Source: Hemerocallis citrina
Taxonomy: Eukaryota; Streptophyta; Magnoliopsida; Asparagales; Asphodelaceae
Direction of reading: 5' to 3'
Assembly: GCA_017893485.1 (NCBI GenBank)
Contig: CM030358.1
Span: 251,079,228-251,143,227, forward strand
Length of the DNA stretch: 64,000 nt
The notes beneath the pieces were generated by a model. That model was given only the letters and a program-made list of their open reading frames with translations, was not told where the DNA came from and made no database searches. Shown here in pieces: positions 33,501-44,654 of the stretch. Position 1 is the stretch's first letter. Every line of letters begins with the position of its first letter. A program made the position numbers and the translations under genes.

Positions 33501-34605
33501 CTTATCTGAGGTGCCTCTCCCTCGAACAAGCCACATACGCCTTGCAAAAGCTTCACGAAAGCATAGGCGGAGCACATTCAGGGTCCAGGTCCCTTGCTCG
33601 GAAGGTGTTGAATTATGGATATTTCTGGCCTGCCCTCTTACAAGACGCCGAGCGACATGTTCGGTAATACAGCTCTTATCAAAAGCACTCCAACATCCGT
33701 CGCCTCCCACAAGCTCGGCTCGCCACCCTATTAAGTCCTATCCCATTCGCAATGTGGGGGATGGATTTACTAGGACCGTTCCCGCCAGCTCCCGGCCAAC
33801 TCAAATTTTTAGTCGTGGCAATCGACTATTTCTCGAAGTGGATAGAGGCCGAGCCCTTGGCCGCAATCACTGAGAACAAAGTACTCCAGTTCTTTTGGAA
33901 GAACGTCATCTGCAGGTTCGGCGTCCCTCGAGTCCTCATAACCGACAATGGAACACAGTTTACAGGGGCCTCCTTCCGAGCTCTGTGTGAAGACCTCGCC
34001 ATCCAACAACGCTTCTCCTCTGTCTCCTACCCTCAATCAAATGGCCAAGTGGAAAACGCCAATCGACAGATCCTCTCCGGAATCAAGAAGAGGTTGGATA
34101 AGTCCGCTAAGGGTTTATGGGTTGATCAGCTCCCGAACGTACTGTGGAATTACCGCACTACCAAACGGACCCTCACAGGAGAGTCGCTGTTTAACCTCAC
34201 CTACGGGGCCGAGGCTGTAATCCCCCTGGAAGTCGGTGTAACCTCTCCTCGTCTTATTGCTTATGAAGAAGAGCAGAATGCCAGAGAGCTCCGAGCAAAT
34301 CTGGACTTGATCGATGAGCTCCGTGAAAGAGCTGCCATTCGTCAGCAAAGCTATCGGAGAAGGATCGAGCTGGCCTATAATAAGAGAGTCCATCCTACCG
34401 ATCTCAAAGAAGGGGACTTAGTCCTCAGAAAGTTAGCTATCTCGTTCCCCAGTCAGAAGAGCAAGCTAGCTCCAAATTGGGAAGGACACTACAAGGTCAC
34501 CAAAGTAGTTCAGCTAGGAGCCTACCGTCTAGAAGACCTGAAGGCAGAGAGATTCCCAGGACTTGGAATGCCGACCATCTCTTGAAGTACCAAGAGAGCG
34601 CATGA
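30573..34605 (+). pseudogene. pol: Tat Pol of the right half: protease, RT, RNase H, integrase
   Basis: Protease has [10 protein letters not shown] near 30893; RT has [11 protein letters not shown] and YVDD at 31995-32006; the RNase H pieces include YVDGSSCTEGSGAG near 32838 and SDSQLVVNQV; integrase has DLLGPFPP, ITDNGTQF and SNGQVENANRQ. Breaks are a 2-nt gain near 32435, TAG at 32759-32761 (relatives have Gln), TAA at 33665-33667 and a frame change near 34553 just before the end (WNADHLLKY, stop at 34603). The integrase zinc-site cysteines are now Tyr (YSSYQKH). A 33-bp in-frame tandem duplication lies at about 33086-33151. Gene order PR-RT-RH-INT with no chromodomain fits Tat. Confidence 0.92.
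33086..33151 (+). repeat. 33-bp in-frame tandem duplication within Tat pol
   Basis: The unit encoding RMAKYLAKVQN occurs twice in a row with identical sequence. The duplication adds 11 residues next to the archaeal-type RNase H region without shifting the frame. Confidence 0.95.
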
Positions 34606-34801
34606 ACGCCTCTCCAAGTACCATCAGATGTCGAACCATTCCTTTCCCTTCACTTGTATTTTACTTTTGCTTTTTTATTTCTCCCATGTAATAACGGCTC
34701 GCCACTTAGAAGCAGCCGAGTATTAGTTTTCAATAAAGAACATTTTTTCTTCATATCTTACTTGTGAATTGCTTGTATCTTTCTTATTTTACCTTCTTTA
34801 T
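34606..34801. other. Short pol to array spacer
   Basis: AT-rich spacer of about 200 bp between the pol end and the 116-bp array. No gene is seen. Confidence 0.6.
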
Positions 34802-35265
34802 ACTCTAACGACGAGTTCGGAGTCCAGCACTTGGCTCGACTCCGCTTCGTAGGCTCGCTCTGAAGCGAGCTAGAAGTGGTTCGCCATTCGGAATTGCTCC
34901 CACAACCGTCGAAACAAACTCTAACGACGAGTTCGGAGTCCAACACTTGGCTTGACTCCGCTTCGTTGGCTCGCTCTGAAGCGAGCTAGAAGTGGTTTAC
35001 CATTCGGAATTGCTCCCACAACAGTTGAAACAAACTCTAACGACGAGTTCGGAGTCCAACACTTGGCTCAACTCCGCTTCGTAGGCTCGCTCTGAAGCGA
35101 GCCAGAAGTGGTTCGCCATTCAGAATTGCTCCCACAACCGTTGAAACAAACTCTAGCGACGAGTTTGGAGCCCAACACTTGGCTCGACTCCGCTTCGTAG
35201 GCTCGCTCAGAAGCGAGCTAGAAGTGGTTCGCCATTCGGAATTGCTCCTACAACTGTTCGTCAAA
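34802..35265. repeat. 116-bp tandem array, four copies (right half 3' UTR)
   Basis: GACGAGTTCGGAG or its variant starts at 34810, 34926, 35042 and 35158, an exact 116-bp period. It is the reverse complement of array B (26856-27290), as expected for the inverted right half. Confidence 0.95.
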
Positions 35266-35776
35266 AATCACATCATTGAACCCACCTCGATGAGCTCCGC
35301 CATGGCCGTTCTACCGAGCCGAGGTGCCGAGGTACCGACCTCCACATATGGAGAAAAATGCTGCCGATCCAGTTTCACCGACAGATTGTCTCAAAAAACG
35401 TGCTAGAACATGATGAATGACTCAGGTCATGCCACGTCTCCACAAAACGACAAGATAATGTTTTCTCGAAATCTGAGCATCTTGTCTCGTGATTCGCGCC
35501 ATGATCATGATCAACCGTTCAGATAGAGCCACGCAGCTCGGATCTGGGATCCGTACTATCGATCTAACGAATAACAAAGTGGAGAAGAATGCACCTCAAA
35601 ATCCATGCTCGGAATTGCCGAACAGGAAGCAACACACGAACACCACAAAAAAAATAAAAGAACTTTTATTAAGGACAAAAACATCCAAGTTATTACAACG
35701 GACAAAAAATCCAAGTTACAAGCCCAAGCTATTACAACAAGGTGCTACAAAAATTCTAAAGTATAATACAACTCTT

Positions 35777-36493
35777 TCAACGCCTCTTCGGGACAGGGAC
35801 GTTCTGGTTTAAAGAGACACGAGGGCGGCGCCGCTTCACCTCCGAGCTCGTCTCTACACCCACAAACCGAGACGCTTCCTCGGCGCTGCCTCTGATAGTG
35901 GCTCCAACCGAGGCTCCGCTAGACGAGATGGCTACGCCACTCTGGGCGTCGGCCGGGCTCCGACGAACGATAGGTGGACGAGTCGCGAGTTCGTAGAAAG
36001 AGATTCCCTTCTCACTTTCCTCGCGGGTGCACGAAGTGCTTCGGACGTTAATCCTCATGGGCTGAGGTTTAAGGCGAGCAACTTCCTCTTCAAGTTCGAC
36101 GATTCTATCCTTCAAAGTATCGTCTTTCACTGACATCTTGAACCGAGGAAGTTTTGCTGAGCTCGTGTCCCCGGCACAATCACTTATGATTCGGCGAAGG
36201 TTGGTCACTTCGATGCTCTTGTCGACCGTAACCCTCTTTAGCTGCTCAACCTTCGAAGCTAGCTCGTCGCGCTTGGCCAGGGCCGAGGTTAACTCGTCCT
36301 CCTTCGCCGAGAGTTCTCCTTTGACTATCTGCAAGTGACGAATCTCAGCCAATAACTCGCTGTTCGTCTTCTCCACGTTGAATAGCACCCTCTGATTAGC
36401 TCAACCTCGCCCTCGAGACGAGCTTCGTGCGATCGCTTGAATAATTCCGTTCGCTGCCGAGCCGCTGCGGCATCCGAACCAAGTTCGACAATC
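35777..36493 (-). pseudogene. Second antisense coding block, coiled coil
   Basis: The minus-strand open frame ends at 35777. It has heptad-rich coiled coil (LLAEIRHLQIVKGELSAKED, LASKVEQLKRV, IVELEEEVARL), then a Ser/Arg-rich tail ending VPVPKRR. The frame listed from 36388 starts at GTG, not ATG. Upstream, from about 36493, another frame (IVELGSDAAAARQRTELFKR) follows a good acceptor TTTTTCAG; the two frames differ by one nucleotide near 36390. It could be an additional exon of the antisense gene upstream of it (38826-36661) or a separate broken gene. No family recognised. Confidence 0.5.
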
Positions 36494-36660
36494 TGAAAAA
36501 CCAAAGCATTCTATTGGGAGATGAGTTCCGAGCCAAACACTTAAACGAATTCAAAGAAAAAAAATTCTTTCATTCATGTCGAAAAGAAGTGGTGGCTAGT
36601 CCGCTATAAGGCTTTACAAAAAAAAAAGAGAAAAAGAGATTCATGCAAAGGACGGGGAGA

Positions 36661-38826
36661 TCAAGGATCCACCTGAGGCGACGGGTCGATCACAGACGCC
36701 TCGCCAAATGGTCCCTCGGCCCCCGTCGCCCCGGCTTGGGGGTCGGCAGCCACGGTCACGGGGTCCGCAGGCACCTCCTCGTCCCGCTGGTCGCCCTCCT
36801 CCCCTTCTCCTTCCTCTACTTCGCTCTCCACCTCCTCGCCGGGCCACAGGCGATATCCCACTCTTTTGAAGCCGGGGACACGTGCCTCGACGTGGTCAAG
36901 CGCTCTCGCATAGGACAGCTCCATGTTCCTGGCCATATGCTTCTTCGCCTCGGCTTCAACCTCCTTCCTGGCCACCTCCGCCGCGGAGTCCCTCTCCGCC
37001 TTCGCCGCCTCCAAGGCCTTCGCCGATGCGGCCAGCTCCTCGGCAGCTTTAGCGACCTTGGCGACCTCCGTGGCGAGCTGCTCATCAGCTCGCTCCAAGG
37101 CCGTCTCAAGATCGGCAACCCGAACCTCCAAGTCCTCCGAGCAGCGCCGCTCCGCCTCGAGCTGCTTCACCGCCCTCGCCTTCTCCGCCCTGTCCTTATC
37201 ACAGAGGGCTTTCAGCTCCTTCTCCTGCTCGGCGAACTCCTGAACAAGGTGGCCGAAGTGGCAAGTGGCCTGCAATGAATGAGCGTTAGGTGGTTGTAAA
37301 ATCCGAGCTATGGACTTAAAGAAATTTTTAAAGAATGATGCTTACCGACATGAGCGACCGAGCAATCTCGTAAGTGTCATCCCTGGTCGTCCCCGCCTTC
37401 AGAGCGGCTCGGTCCTTTGGGGTCGCGAGATGCTTGACGGCCTGCATACACATCTGCGAATCACTAAGAAAGCCGTTGTGGTTCTTCACCCGCCAGTCGG
37501 GGACGAACAGATTCTTGTGAGCCTCGGTCAAAATCTGCTCGGCCTGAGGCGTCAAAGGCGGGGCCTGCAGAGCCAGCGCCGCCGAAACTGAAAAGGCCTC
37601 ACTGGCCGGGGCAGAAGAGGCCGGAGCAGGTGGGTCTACAAGGACGACCATCGACGGAGATGGTGCCTGAAGAGCAGGGGTAGGGCAGGCAACTACCGAG
37701 GGAGTCTTGGAAGGTCGTCCGGATGTGAGCCCGGTGCTCGGCTTCTTCCTCTTCCTACCATCGGCAACCTTGCCTCGCTCGGACATCATTGCCGTGAAGT
37801 CCATCTTCAGCGCCTCTGTTCCAAACAACGAAAACCAAAAGACAACAAGTTAGAAGATCGCACAAGAAAGAAAGAAAAAAAAATGCAGCGAGATGTCAAG
37901 AGCATACTCGGGTCGATTGGACTAAGGCCCGACCCGTGTAGCACCTCCTCTGTCATTCCTCTCCAGCTTAACATCGGGAGAGCAATGAGCTTCGCCGCCA
38001 CCTCCTCCTCGTCCGGACTCAGCACTGGGTCGGCCCTCGAAAACTTTGGCACTTCTTCCTTCCACCGAGTCGGAAAGTCCAGCCTCGAGGGTCCCTTCAA
38101 CAGAAAAAACTTCTCCTTCCAACCTTTTATCGAATCCGGATTCTCTATGAGCTTAACGCCTCTCCGAGGTGACAAGTAGTAGCGAGGCTCGCCCTTCGTC
38201 ATCCAGTTGATCCGATACAGACTCCGAAGGATTACCAGGTTTGGCTTGACCTCGGCGATGCGACATTGCAGCAAAAAGGCGAGCACGTGGTGCCAGGTGT
38301 TCGGCATAAATTGCATCGGTGCCAGACAATACCAGTGGAGAACCTTCAACACGAAGGGATGCAGTGGGAAGCACAAGCCGCTGCACAAAGAGTCGAAGTC
38401 GAACACGCACGTGTCCGGCGACAGCACGGTGTTTGCTCGCATCCCAGGGCCGGAGAGGATCAGTTTGTACTCCGGAGGGATGACGAACCCCTTTCTGATC
38501 CGGAGGAGATCCCTCTCAGATAACACCGAAGCAAGCTCGTCCACCTCGGTGAACTCCCTCGGGGCGTTCTCCTCGTAAACTGCTGACCGACCAACGATCG
38601 CCTTCTCCAGCATATCACCCTCGTACTGCCTAATGCCGACGTGTCCAGACAGCACACCAGGATACTGACCCGACTCAGGGGCTCGCCTCTCTGGCTCTAC
38701 GATCTCCTCGACTATGGACGACCCTACCACTTTCTTCCTCTTTCTCCGACTCGCTACTTGAATTCTCTCCTCGGCGCCACTATCTCCAGAGGACGATGCC
38801 TCACTTCCCGAGTTTACCCTTGACAT
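36661..38826 (-). CDS. Three-exon antisense gene of the Tat element (putative gypsy-type transposon protein)
   Basis: Exons on the minus strand are 38826-37908, 37815-37346 and 37269-36661. The introns are 92 bp (37907-37816) and 76 bp (37345-37270), both GT-AG with T-rich 3' ends. The exons total 1,998 nt: 665 codons and a stop, with no interruption. Start MSRVNSGSEASSSG. The first exon resembles the plant family annotated as putative gypsy-type transposon (Pfam PF04195, from memory): YKLILSGPGMRANT, CFPLHPFVLKVLHWY, LAPMQFMPNTWHHVLAFLL. Exon 2 is Pro/Ala-rich. Exon 3 is a long Glu/Ala/Lys coiled coil. Antisense ORFs between pol and 3' LTR are known in some Tat elements such as Grande. Its function is unknown. 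It is open while the sense gag-pol is ruined. Confidence 0.8.
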
Positions 38827-39046
38827 CTCTAAAAAATATCTTAGGCAAAAACACTGACCTTGATGTGACGTAAACTTGGAAGTGACGTGCACGGTCGGAA
38901 TTTCTTCGCCGGAAATTGCCTAGCCCACGCGATAGCTAACACCACCACCGTGGAGCACAAACCACCTCTAGCAGAGCAAAACTGAGAGTAAAAGTAAAAA
39001 TTCAAAGTGAAAGAGAGAAATGTGCTAGGGGGTGGGGAGAGTGGGG

Positions 39047-39053
39047 ACTTATA
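39047..39053 (-). promoter_or_regulatory. TATA box of the antisense gene
   Basis: On the minus strand CTTGGCTATAAGTCCCCACT, then C-rich and CT-rich leader sequence, about 220 bp before the ATG at 38826. The decayed second copy has a TATA box and C-rich stretch at the same place (53088-53095). Confidence 0.55.
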
Positions 39054-39189
39054 GCCAAGAGAGCGACGTTTGGGCTCCCTAGGCATTTAGGGGCCCACTA
39101 AAGGAAGGCAAAACGACAAAACGGAGAGTTGCGACAATTCAAGACAAGAACTCGTCAAAACGCTCAACTCCATCACTAGGCGACCAGCG

Positions 39190-39850
39190 CCTCGACGTGC
39201 CACCGAACCGCCGTTCTACCGAGCCGAGGTGCCGAGGTACCGACGTCCACATATGGAGAAAAGTTCTGCCGAGCCAGAATCACCATCGGATCGTTCCAAA
39301 ATCCATGTCGAAACTTGATGGACGGCTCAGATCGCGACACACCCACAAAATGACAAGATAACGTTTTCTCGTGATCTGAACCTCGTCCTCGTGATTCGCA
39401 CCGTGATGGATGCTCAGGATCATGCCACGTACCTCGGCAGATCCCAGCGCTCCGAGCCGAGCTGCCGAGGAGCCGAGCCGAGGTGCCGAGGTACCGACCT
39501 CCACATATGAAGAAAAATTCTGCCGAACCAGAATCACCTTCCGATCGCTCCAAAATTCGTGTCAAAACTTGATGGACGGCTCAGATCGCGCCACGCCCAC
39601 AAAACGACAAGATAACGTTTTCTCGTGATCTGAACCCCGTCCTAGTGATTCGCACCGTGATGGACGCTCAGGATCATGCCACGTAGCTCGGCAGATCCCA
39701 GCGCTTCGAGCCGAGCTGTCGAAGAGCCGAGCCGAGGTGCCGCGGTACCGACCTCCACACGCGGAGAAAATACTAGCCGACCCACTCAGATCGTCCGATC
39801 CCCCAGAAAATCGCACTCGGCAACGATGAAGGGTCCAGATCGCGTCACGT
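39190..39850. repeat. ~254-bp tandem repeat, about 2.5 copies
   Basis: GAGCCGAGGTGCCG recurs at 39221, 39475 and 39729. The unit also includes GACCTCCACATATGGAGAAA and GATCATGCCACGT motifs. The open frames in it are repeat read-through. Confidence 0.92.
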
Positions 39851-40275
39851 CATAATTCGGTATTAAAAATTAATTTTTATTTATTAAAATTATTTTATTT
39901 ATTTAAAAATTGCAAAAAATTGGTTAAAAATTGGGGAAAATTAATTAAAAATTCTAGGAAATAATTATAAATTCGGAGAAATATTTTGATCCCCTGAGAA
40001 AGTAATTATTGCCTAGAATGGCTGATTAAGACCCCCGGACGACGAATCAACACTTCGCAAAATTAAATAAGTGATCCGAAAGATAGATAAAAATTAAGGA
40101 AAGATGCCAGAAAACCAGAAGTGCTCAAGAACGTCTTAGAGCATGCAACTAACCCGGAAAATCACCATACTGCCCCATGCAAAGAATCGTCACCCCTCGT
40201 TCGGACTCCGATACAACTCTGAAAGCCATTGAAACAGTAAAACTACTCCTCAAAGACTGAACCATCTCAGCCTTT

Positions 40276-40289
40276 AGGAGTGGGGGGAC
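40276..40289 (+). other. Polypurine tract of the right half
   Basis: AGGAGTGGGGGGAC immediately precedes the plus-oriented LTR. Confidence 0.88.
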
Positions 40290-40292
40290 TCG

Positions 40293-40882
40293 TGATATGG
40301 CTAAAAAATGGGATTAAATCGGAACCATCCAAAGCGGGCCCGATTCTTAAAGCCTAGGGGCAAAATGGTAATTTCACTCCACAAACGGGTCTAAAGTGGG
40401 TTCTGGGTCTTTTCCCCAAAGGCCCGATAACCCACGAACGGATCCACCTCAACTGGGTACGGGTCCCAACCCAAAATAAACCCGGTCCAGCAGGATAGAA
40501 TTAGGGTTTCTGATTAATACTAATCAACGGCCCTGATTCACATCTATCCTTTTACTGGGGATTAGGAATTACATTCCTTATCTGATCACAGGGATTACAT
40601 TCCTAATCTGACCTCAACGGCGGCTATAAATATCCCCCATCCACCACCATTAAGTGGTGATCAATCTTTTGCCAATTTACGCTCTCTCATAATCTTTTCT
40701 GGTTATTGACTTGAGCGTCGGAGGGTGCGTCGCCGGATCAACCCCGGTGTCTCGCACTTTTTGCAGGTTATGGCAGGTGTAACGGCCAAGCTCCGGCGGA
40801 ACAGGTTTCGGGTTTGCTGTTTAAGTTTTCCAAGAATCCACAAATTCATCTGTTGGCCCCCACACCATATTTAGCGGTAACA
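40293..40882 (+). repeat. Tat LTR, right end of the composite, plus orientation
   Basis: TGATATGGCTAAAAAATGGG ... TTTAGCGGTAACA, 590 bp, TATAAATA at 40625-40632. U3 and R match the left LTR, but the last ~150 bp after CGCACTTTTTGCAGGTT differ strongly except for the terminal 40 bp. Confidence 0.92.
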
Positions 40883-40887
40883 CTTAC
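40883..40887. repeat. TSD CTTAC, right copy
   Basis: Matches 23026-23030. Confidence 0.93.
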
Positions 40888-41905
40888 CTAGTAACACTGT
40901 GACCAATCGTAAGGAGCATGTCAAAGCAATAACACTGAGAAGTGGGAGAAAAATTGAGCAACCACAAGAATAAATTGCCAAACAAAACGTGGTTGAAAAG
41001 CAACTTGAGTCCAAGCCAGTTTTGGAGGAACAAAGTACGTGGCCAACCATCATGTTGGGAATTCCAAGGAGATGATACGAGCTTCAAAACCCATGATTTC
41101 CACGAAGTTTAATTCTGAAACTAATTCTAAATCTCCTTATGATCCACTGATTCCTTTTCCACAAAGACATAAAAAGAATAATCTCGATAATCAATTCTAT
41201 AATTTTAAAAGCATTTTAAAAAATTTTCATATTAATATTTCTCTTATTGAAGTTTTAGAACATATGCCTAAATATGCTAAGTTTTTTAAGCATATTTTAT
41301 CAAACAAGTGGAAGTTGGAGGAGCATGAGATGGTTATGCTAACCGAAGAGAGTAGTGCAATTTTACAAAAGATATTGCTTCCTAAACTTAAAGATACATG
41401 GAATTTTATGATTCCTTGTACTATTGGAAATTCTTATTTTGATGAAGCCTTGTGTGATTTAGAGGCAAGTATTAATCATATGCCTTGTTTAGTTTTCAGG
41501 AAACTTGGTATTGGAGAAGCAAAACCCACTATAATTTCTTTGCAATTGGCTAACAGATCTATTAAGTAACCAAGAGGTATAATTGAATATATTTTGGTGA
41601 AGGTAGAAAAGTTCATATTCCCAGCTGATTTTATAGTGCTTGACATGGAGAAAGAGGAACAAATTCCATTAATTTTGGGGCGACCTTTTCTAGTTACGGG
41701 GAGAGCTTTGATTGATGTCCAATACGAAAAACTTATTTTGATGTTTGATGATGAGCAAGTCATGTTTGATGTTTTTAAATCCATGGAGTTTTCTACCGAA
41801 GTTCACTCATGTTTTAAAGTTAGTGAAATTGATTTAGTTGTGAGTGAGACACATAGGGCTGGAGTTGAAAAGTTACTGCTAGATAAGATCTTTAAAAGTC
41901 ACCTA
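40883..41905 (+). pseudogene. Athila Gag C-terminus and protease
   Basis: From 40888 the frame continues the Athila Gag (P-S-N-T, then EHVKAITLRSGR), with TAA near 40970 and frame changes before 41100. The protease region includes PYDPLIPFPQRHKKNN, MLTEESSAILQ, FMIPCTIGN and CDLEASINHMP. Athila proteases normally have D-L-G-A-S here; the Gly is Glu in this copy, so the active site is ruined. A TAA near 41567 breaks it again, then VLDMEKEEQIPLILGRPFL. At about 41900 the sequence switches abruptly to Tat RT. Confidence 0.85.
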
Positions 41906-44480
41906 TCAACGTTTGGTAAATAAGGTTTTTAAAATTCAAATCGGCAAGAACATGGAGGTGTACGTAGACGATATGTTAGACAAAAGTATCCAAAAAGAGG
42001 ACCACGTAACCGATCTCCAAGTAGCATTTGAGGAATTGTGGAGGCATAACATGCAATGGAATCCTTCAAAGTGTGCCTTCGAGGTATCCTCAAGTAAGTT
42101 CTTAGGCTTCATGATTAGCCAGAGGAAAATTGAAGTCAATCCTGAAAAGATTCAAGCAATTCGCAACATGTCCTCCCCAACCACTATTAAGGAAGTGTAG
42201 AAGCCCACCGTGCGCTTAGCCACCATTGGTCGATTCCACTCTAAGTCTGGGGAGAAATGCCTCCCGTTTTTCAAAGTTCTATGGGGAGCAAAGGGTTTCG
42301 AGTAAGGATAGGAATAACAAACCGCCTTTGAACAACTCAAAGCATACATCGTCAATCCCCCTCTCATAAGCAAGCTCGAGGCTGGTGAAATTCTTTATCT
42401 CTACCTGGCCACCTCAGACCAAACTCTTAGCGCCGTCTTGGTTAGAGAAGAGGACATGATACAAAAGCCAATCTACTATGTGAGAAAAGCACTCCATGAC
42501 GTCGAACTCCGCTACTCTAAGATGGAAAAGATGGCATATGCGTTGGTCACGACTGCACACAAACTTCGCCCTTACTTCTGGGCACATTCTCTGTGCGTTC
42601 TCACCGATCAACCCCTTAAGCAAGTACTCCTCAAACCAGAAAAGCTCTAGTAGGTTAATGAAGCGGTCTATCGAACTAAGTCAACAGGACATCAGCTACC
42701 GCCTAAGAACGGCCATCAAAGCCCAAGCCTTGGCTGAATTCATCATGGAAACCACTATTCCCAACTCCCCTGAGGTAGAAGAAAACCCCCCCACTCTGGA
42801 AGGTATATGTTGATGGGTCCTTTTGTCTCGAAGGAAGCGGATCTGGAATCATCTTGGTTGGACCTAATAAGTTCACACTTCAATATTCACTATGCCTCAA
42901 CTTCCCCGCCTCCAATAATGAGGCCGAATATGAAGCACTAATTGCCGATTTCCGGTTAGCATGCAAAGCAAGCGCACAAACAGTCGAAATGTTTAGCGAC
43001 TCTCAATTAGTTGTCAACCAAGTCCAAGGAGATTATGAAGCCAGAGATGGTCGTATGGCCAAGTACTTGTCACATGTGAATAAACTGCTAATGTCGTATG
43101 GCCAAGCCAATGTCACTCGCATCCCCGCGAGCAAAACGGGCAAGTAGATGCCCTCTCCAAGCTAGCTTCCTTATCTCTCAATGGGCTTGACCGCACAGTC
43201 CTCAATGAGGTCCTACTCAAGCCAAGCATCGAGGAGGAAGAGTGGGAGCTCATGACCTTCACCCTTACAATTCCTGAAGAATGTTGGATGAAATCCATGA
43301 CCGACTTTCTCAACAAATGAATCCTCCCTGAAGACCGCAGAGAAGCAAAGAAGATTCAGACAAGGGCTGAAAGATACAATCTCGTGGAAGGACTCGTTTA
43401 TAAATGATCCTACACTCTAGTCGATGACATGCTCTACTTGAGATGTCTCTTTCTTGAAGAAGCACAGTATGTCATCAAAGGACAACACGAAGGAATCAAC
43501 GGTTACCACCAAGGAGCGAGGTCCCTCGCACGCAAGATCCTTAATCATGGGCATTATTGGCCCACACTACTCTATGGTGCCCAAGAATATGTCCGCCAGT
43601 GTAGACCTTGCCAGAAGCACTCGGCCATCAAGAGAGGGTCCCAAGCAATCCTCAGTTCCATGTCAAACCCTATCCCTTTCACCATGTGAGGAATAGACTT
43701 GCTTGGACCATTTCCACCCGCAGCCGGACGGAAACTTTCCTAGTGGTAGCCATCGACTACTTCACAAAGTTGGTCAAAGCAGAACCACTAGCCACCATCA
43801 CTGAGCAAAAAATTCAGTAGTTCTTGTCTACAGGTTTGGTATTCCCCTCATACTAGTCTCTGAGAACGGGACACAATTCATCAGTAAAGGATTTCGCCAG
43901 TTCTACACTAAATTGGGGATCACTCAACGCTTCTCCTCTGTTGCACATCCCAAACCAATGGCCAAGCTGAAACTAATCAACAGATTCTAAACAGCCTCAA
44001 AATGAGGTTAGGCGAGGCTGGAAGGGGATTGTGGCTCGAATAATACCAAGTGTACTACGGTCCTACAGAACAACAAAGCGAACCCCAACTAGAGAATCAC
44101 CATTCAACCTCATCTACGGCTCAGAAGCACTCATCCCCTTGGAGGTCGGATTGCCATCCCCCCACATCCTCTCCTTCAGTGAAGAACAAAACTCGAACAA
44201 TCTTCAAGCCAACCTCGATATCATTGACAAAGTATGGGAAAAACCAGCTATACAGAGGAACATTTACCTACAAAGGGTCAAAAGGTTGCCCTATTAATCT
44301 GAAAGAGGGGGACCTTGTTTTGCAAAAACATGAAATATCAGACCCACAAATGAAGGTAAAGCTCACTCCCAACTGAGAAGGGTCGTAGAAGGTCTCCCAA
44401 ATGGTCCGCCCAAGGGCCCAGCAACTTGAAGACCGAGGGAGGAAGAAGATACTGAGAACCTGGAATGTCGAGCACCTTAT
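41899..44480 (+). pseudogene. pol: Old Tat element: RT (C-terminal part), RNase H and integrase
   Basis: Begins inside RT at [19 protein letters not shown] with VYVDDM (about 41960), then RNase H (DQTLSAVLVREED; VLTDQPLKQVL; SNNEAEYEALI; FSDSQLVVNQV) and integrase (YHQGARSLARKILNHGHYWP, CRPCQKH, SENGTQF, NLIYGSEALIPLEV). Many stops and frame changes: 42198, about 42300, 42650, 43145, 43317, 43407 and 43688 among them. The order matches the composite pol at 31930-34600. The zinc-site cysteines are kept here (C-R-P-C). This is the pol of the same old Tat whose gag is at 14972-16040; what lay between was deleted together with the Athila right half. Confidence 0.88.
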
Positions 44481-44654
44481 GAAGTACAATGAGGCATCTA
44501 AAACGTCCTCTCTTAGTAGTAAAAGTTCTTTTATTCTTTCAATTAAAATTTGCCATTAATTTTTGAAAAGATCTTCTACAATTCTCCGGATGCAACAATG
44601 AGTTAAATGCCAAGTTTACTCCTAAAAATGACACCAAAAACTCATTAAAATCTC

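Larger units (their letters stand above)
23031..40882. mobile_element. Tat composite with inverted LTRs (U5 to U5)
   Basis: A 17.85-kb insertion with a minus-oriented LTR at its left end (23031-23632) and a plus-oriented LTR at its right end (40293-40882). Both outer ends are the U5 end (TGTTGCTGCTAA on the left; reverse complement of TGTTACCGCTAA on the right). The internal regions run outward from two PBSs that face each other at 28784-28861. The two halves belong to related but clearly diverged Tat subfamilies: their LTRs match in U3 and R but differ in the last ~150 bp. The 5-bp TSD and the restored Athila reading frame show the whole unit is one insertion. Confidence 0.88.

Noticed and set aside
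36643..37278. 211-aa plus-strand frame
   Set aside because: Shadow of antisense exon 3, whose minus-strand frame has the spliced continuity and coiled-coil pattern.
23026..40887. Two independent Tat insertions side by side instead of one composite
   Set aside because: Each would need its own LTR pair and TSD. Only one TSD is present, at the two outer U5 ends, and no LTR lies between the halves beyond the 40-bp stub.
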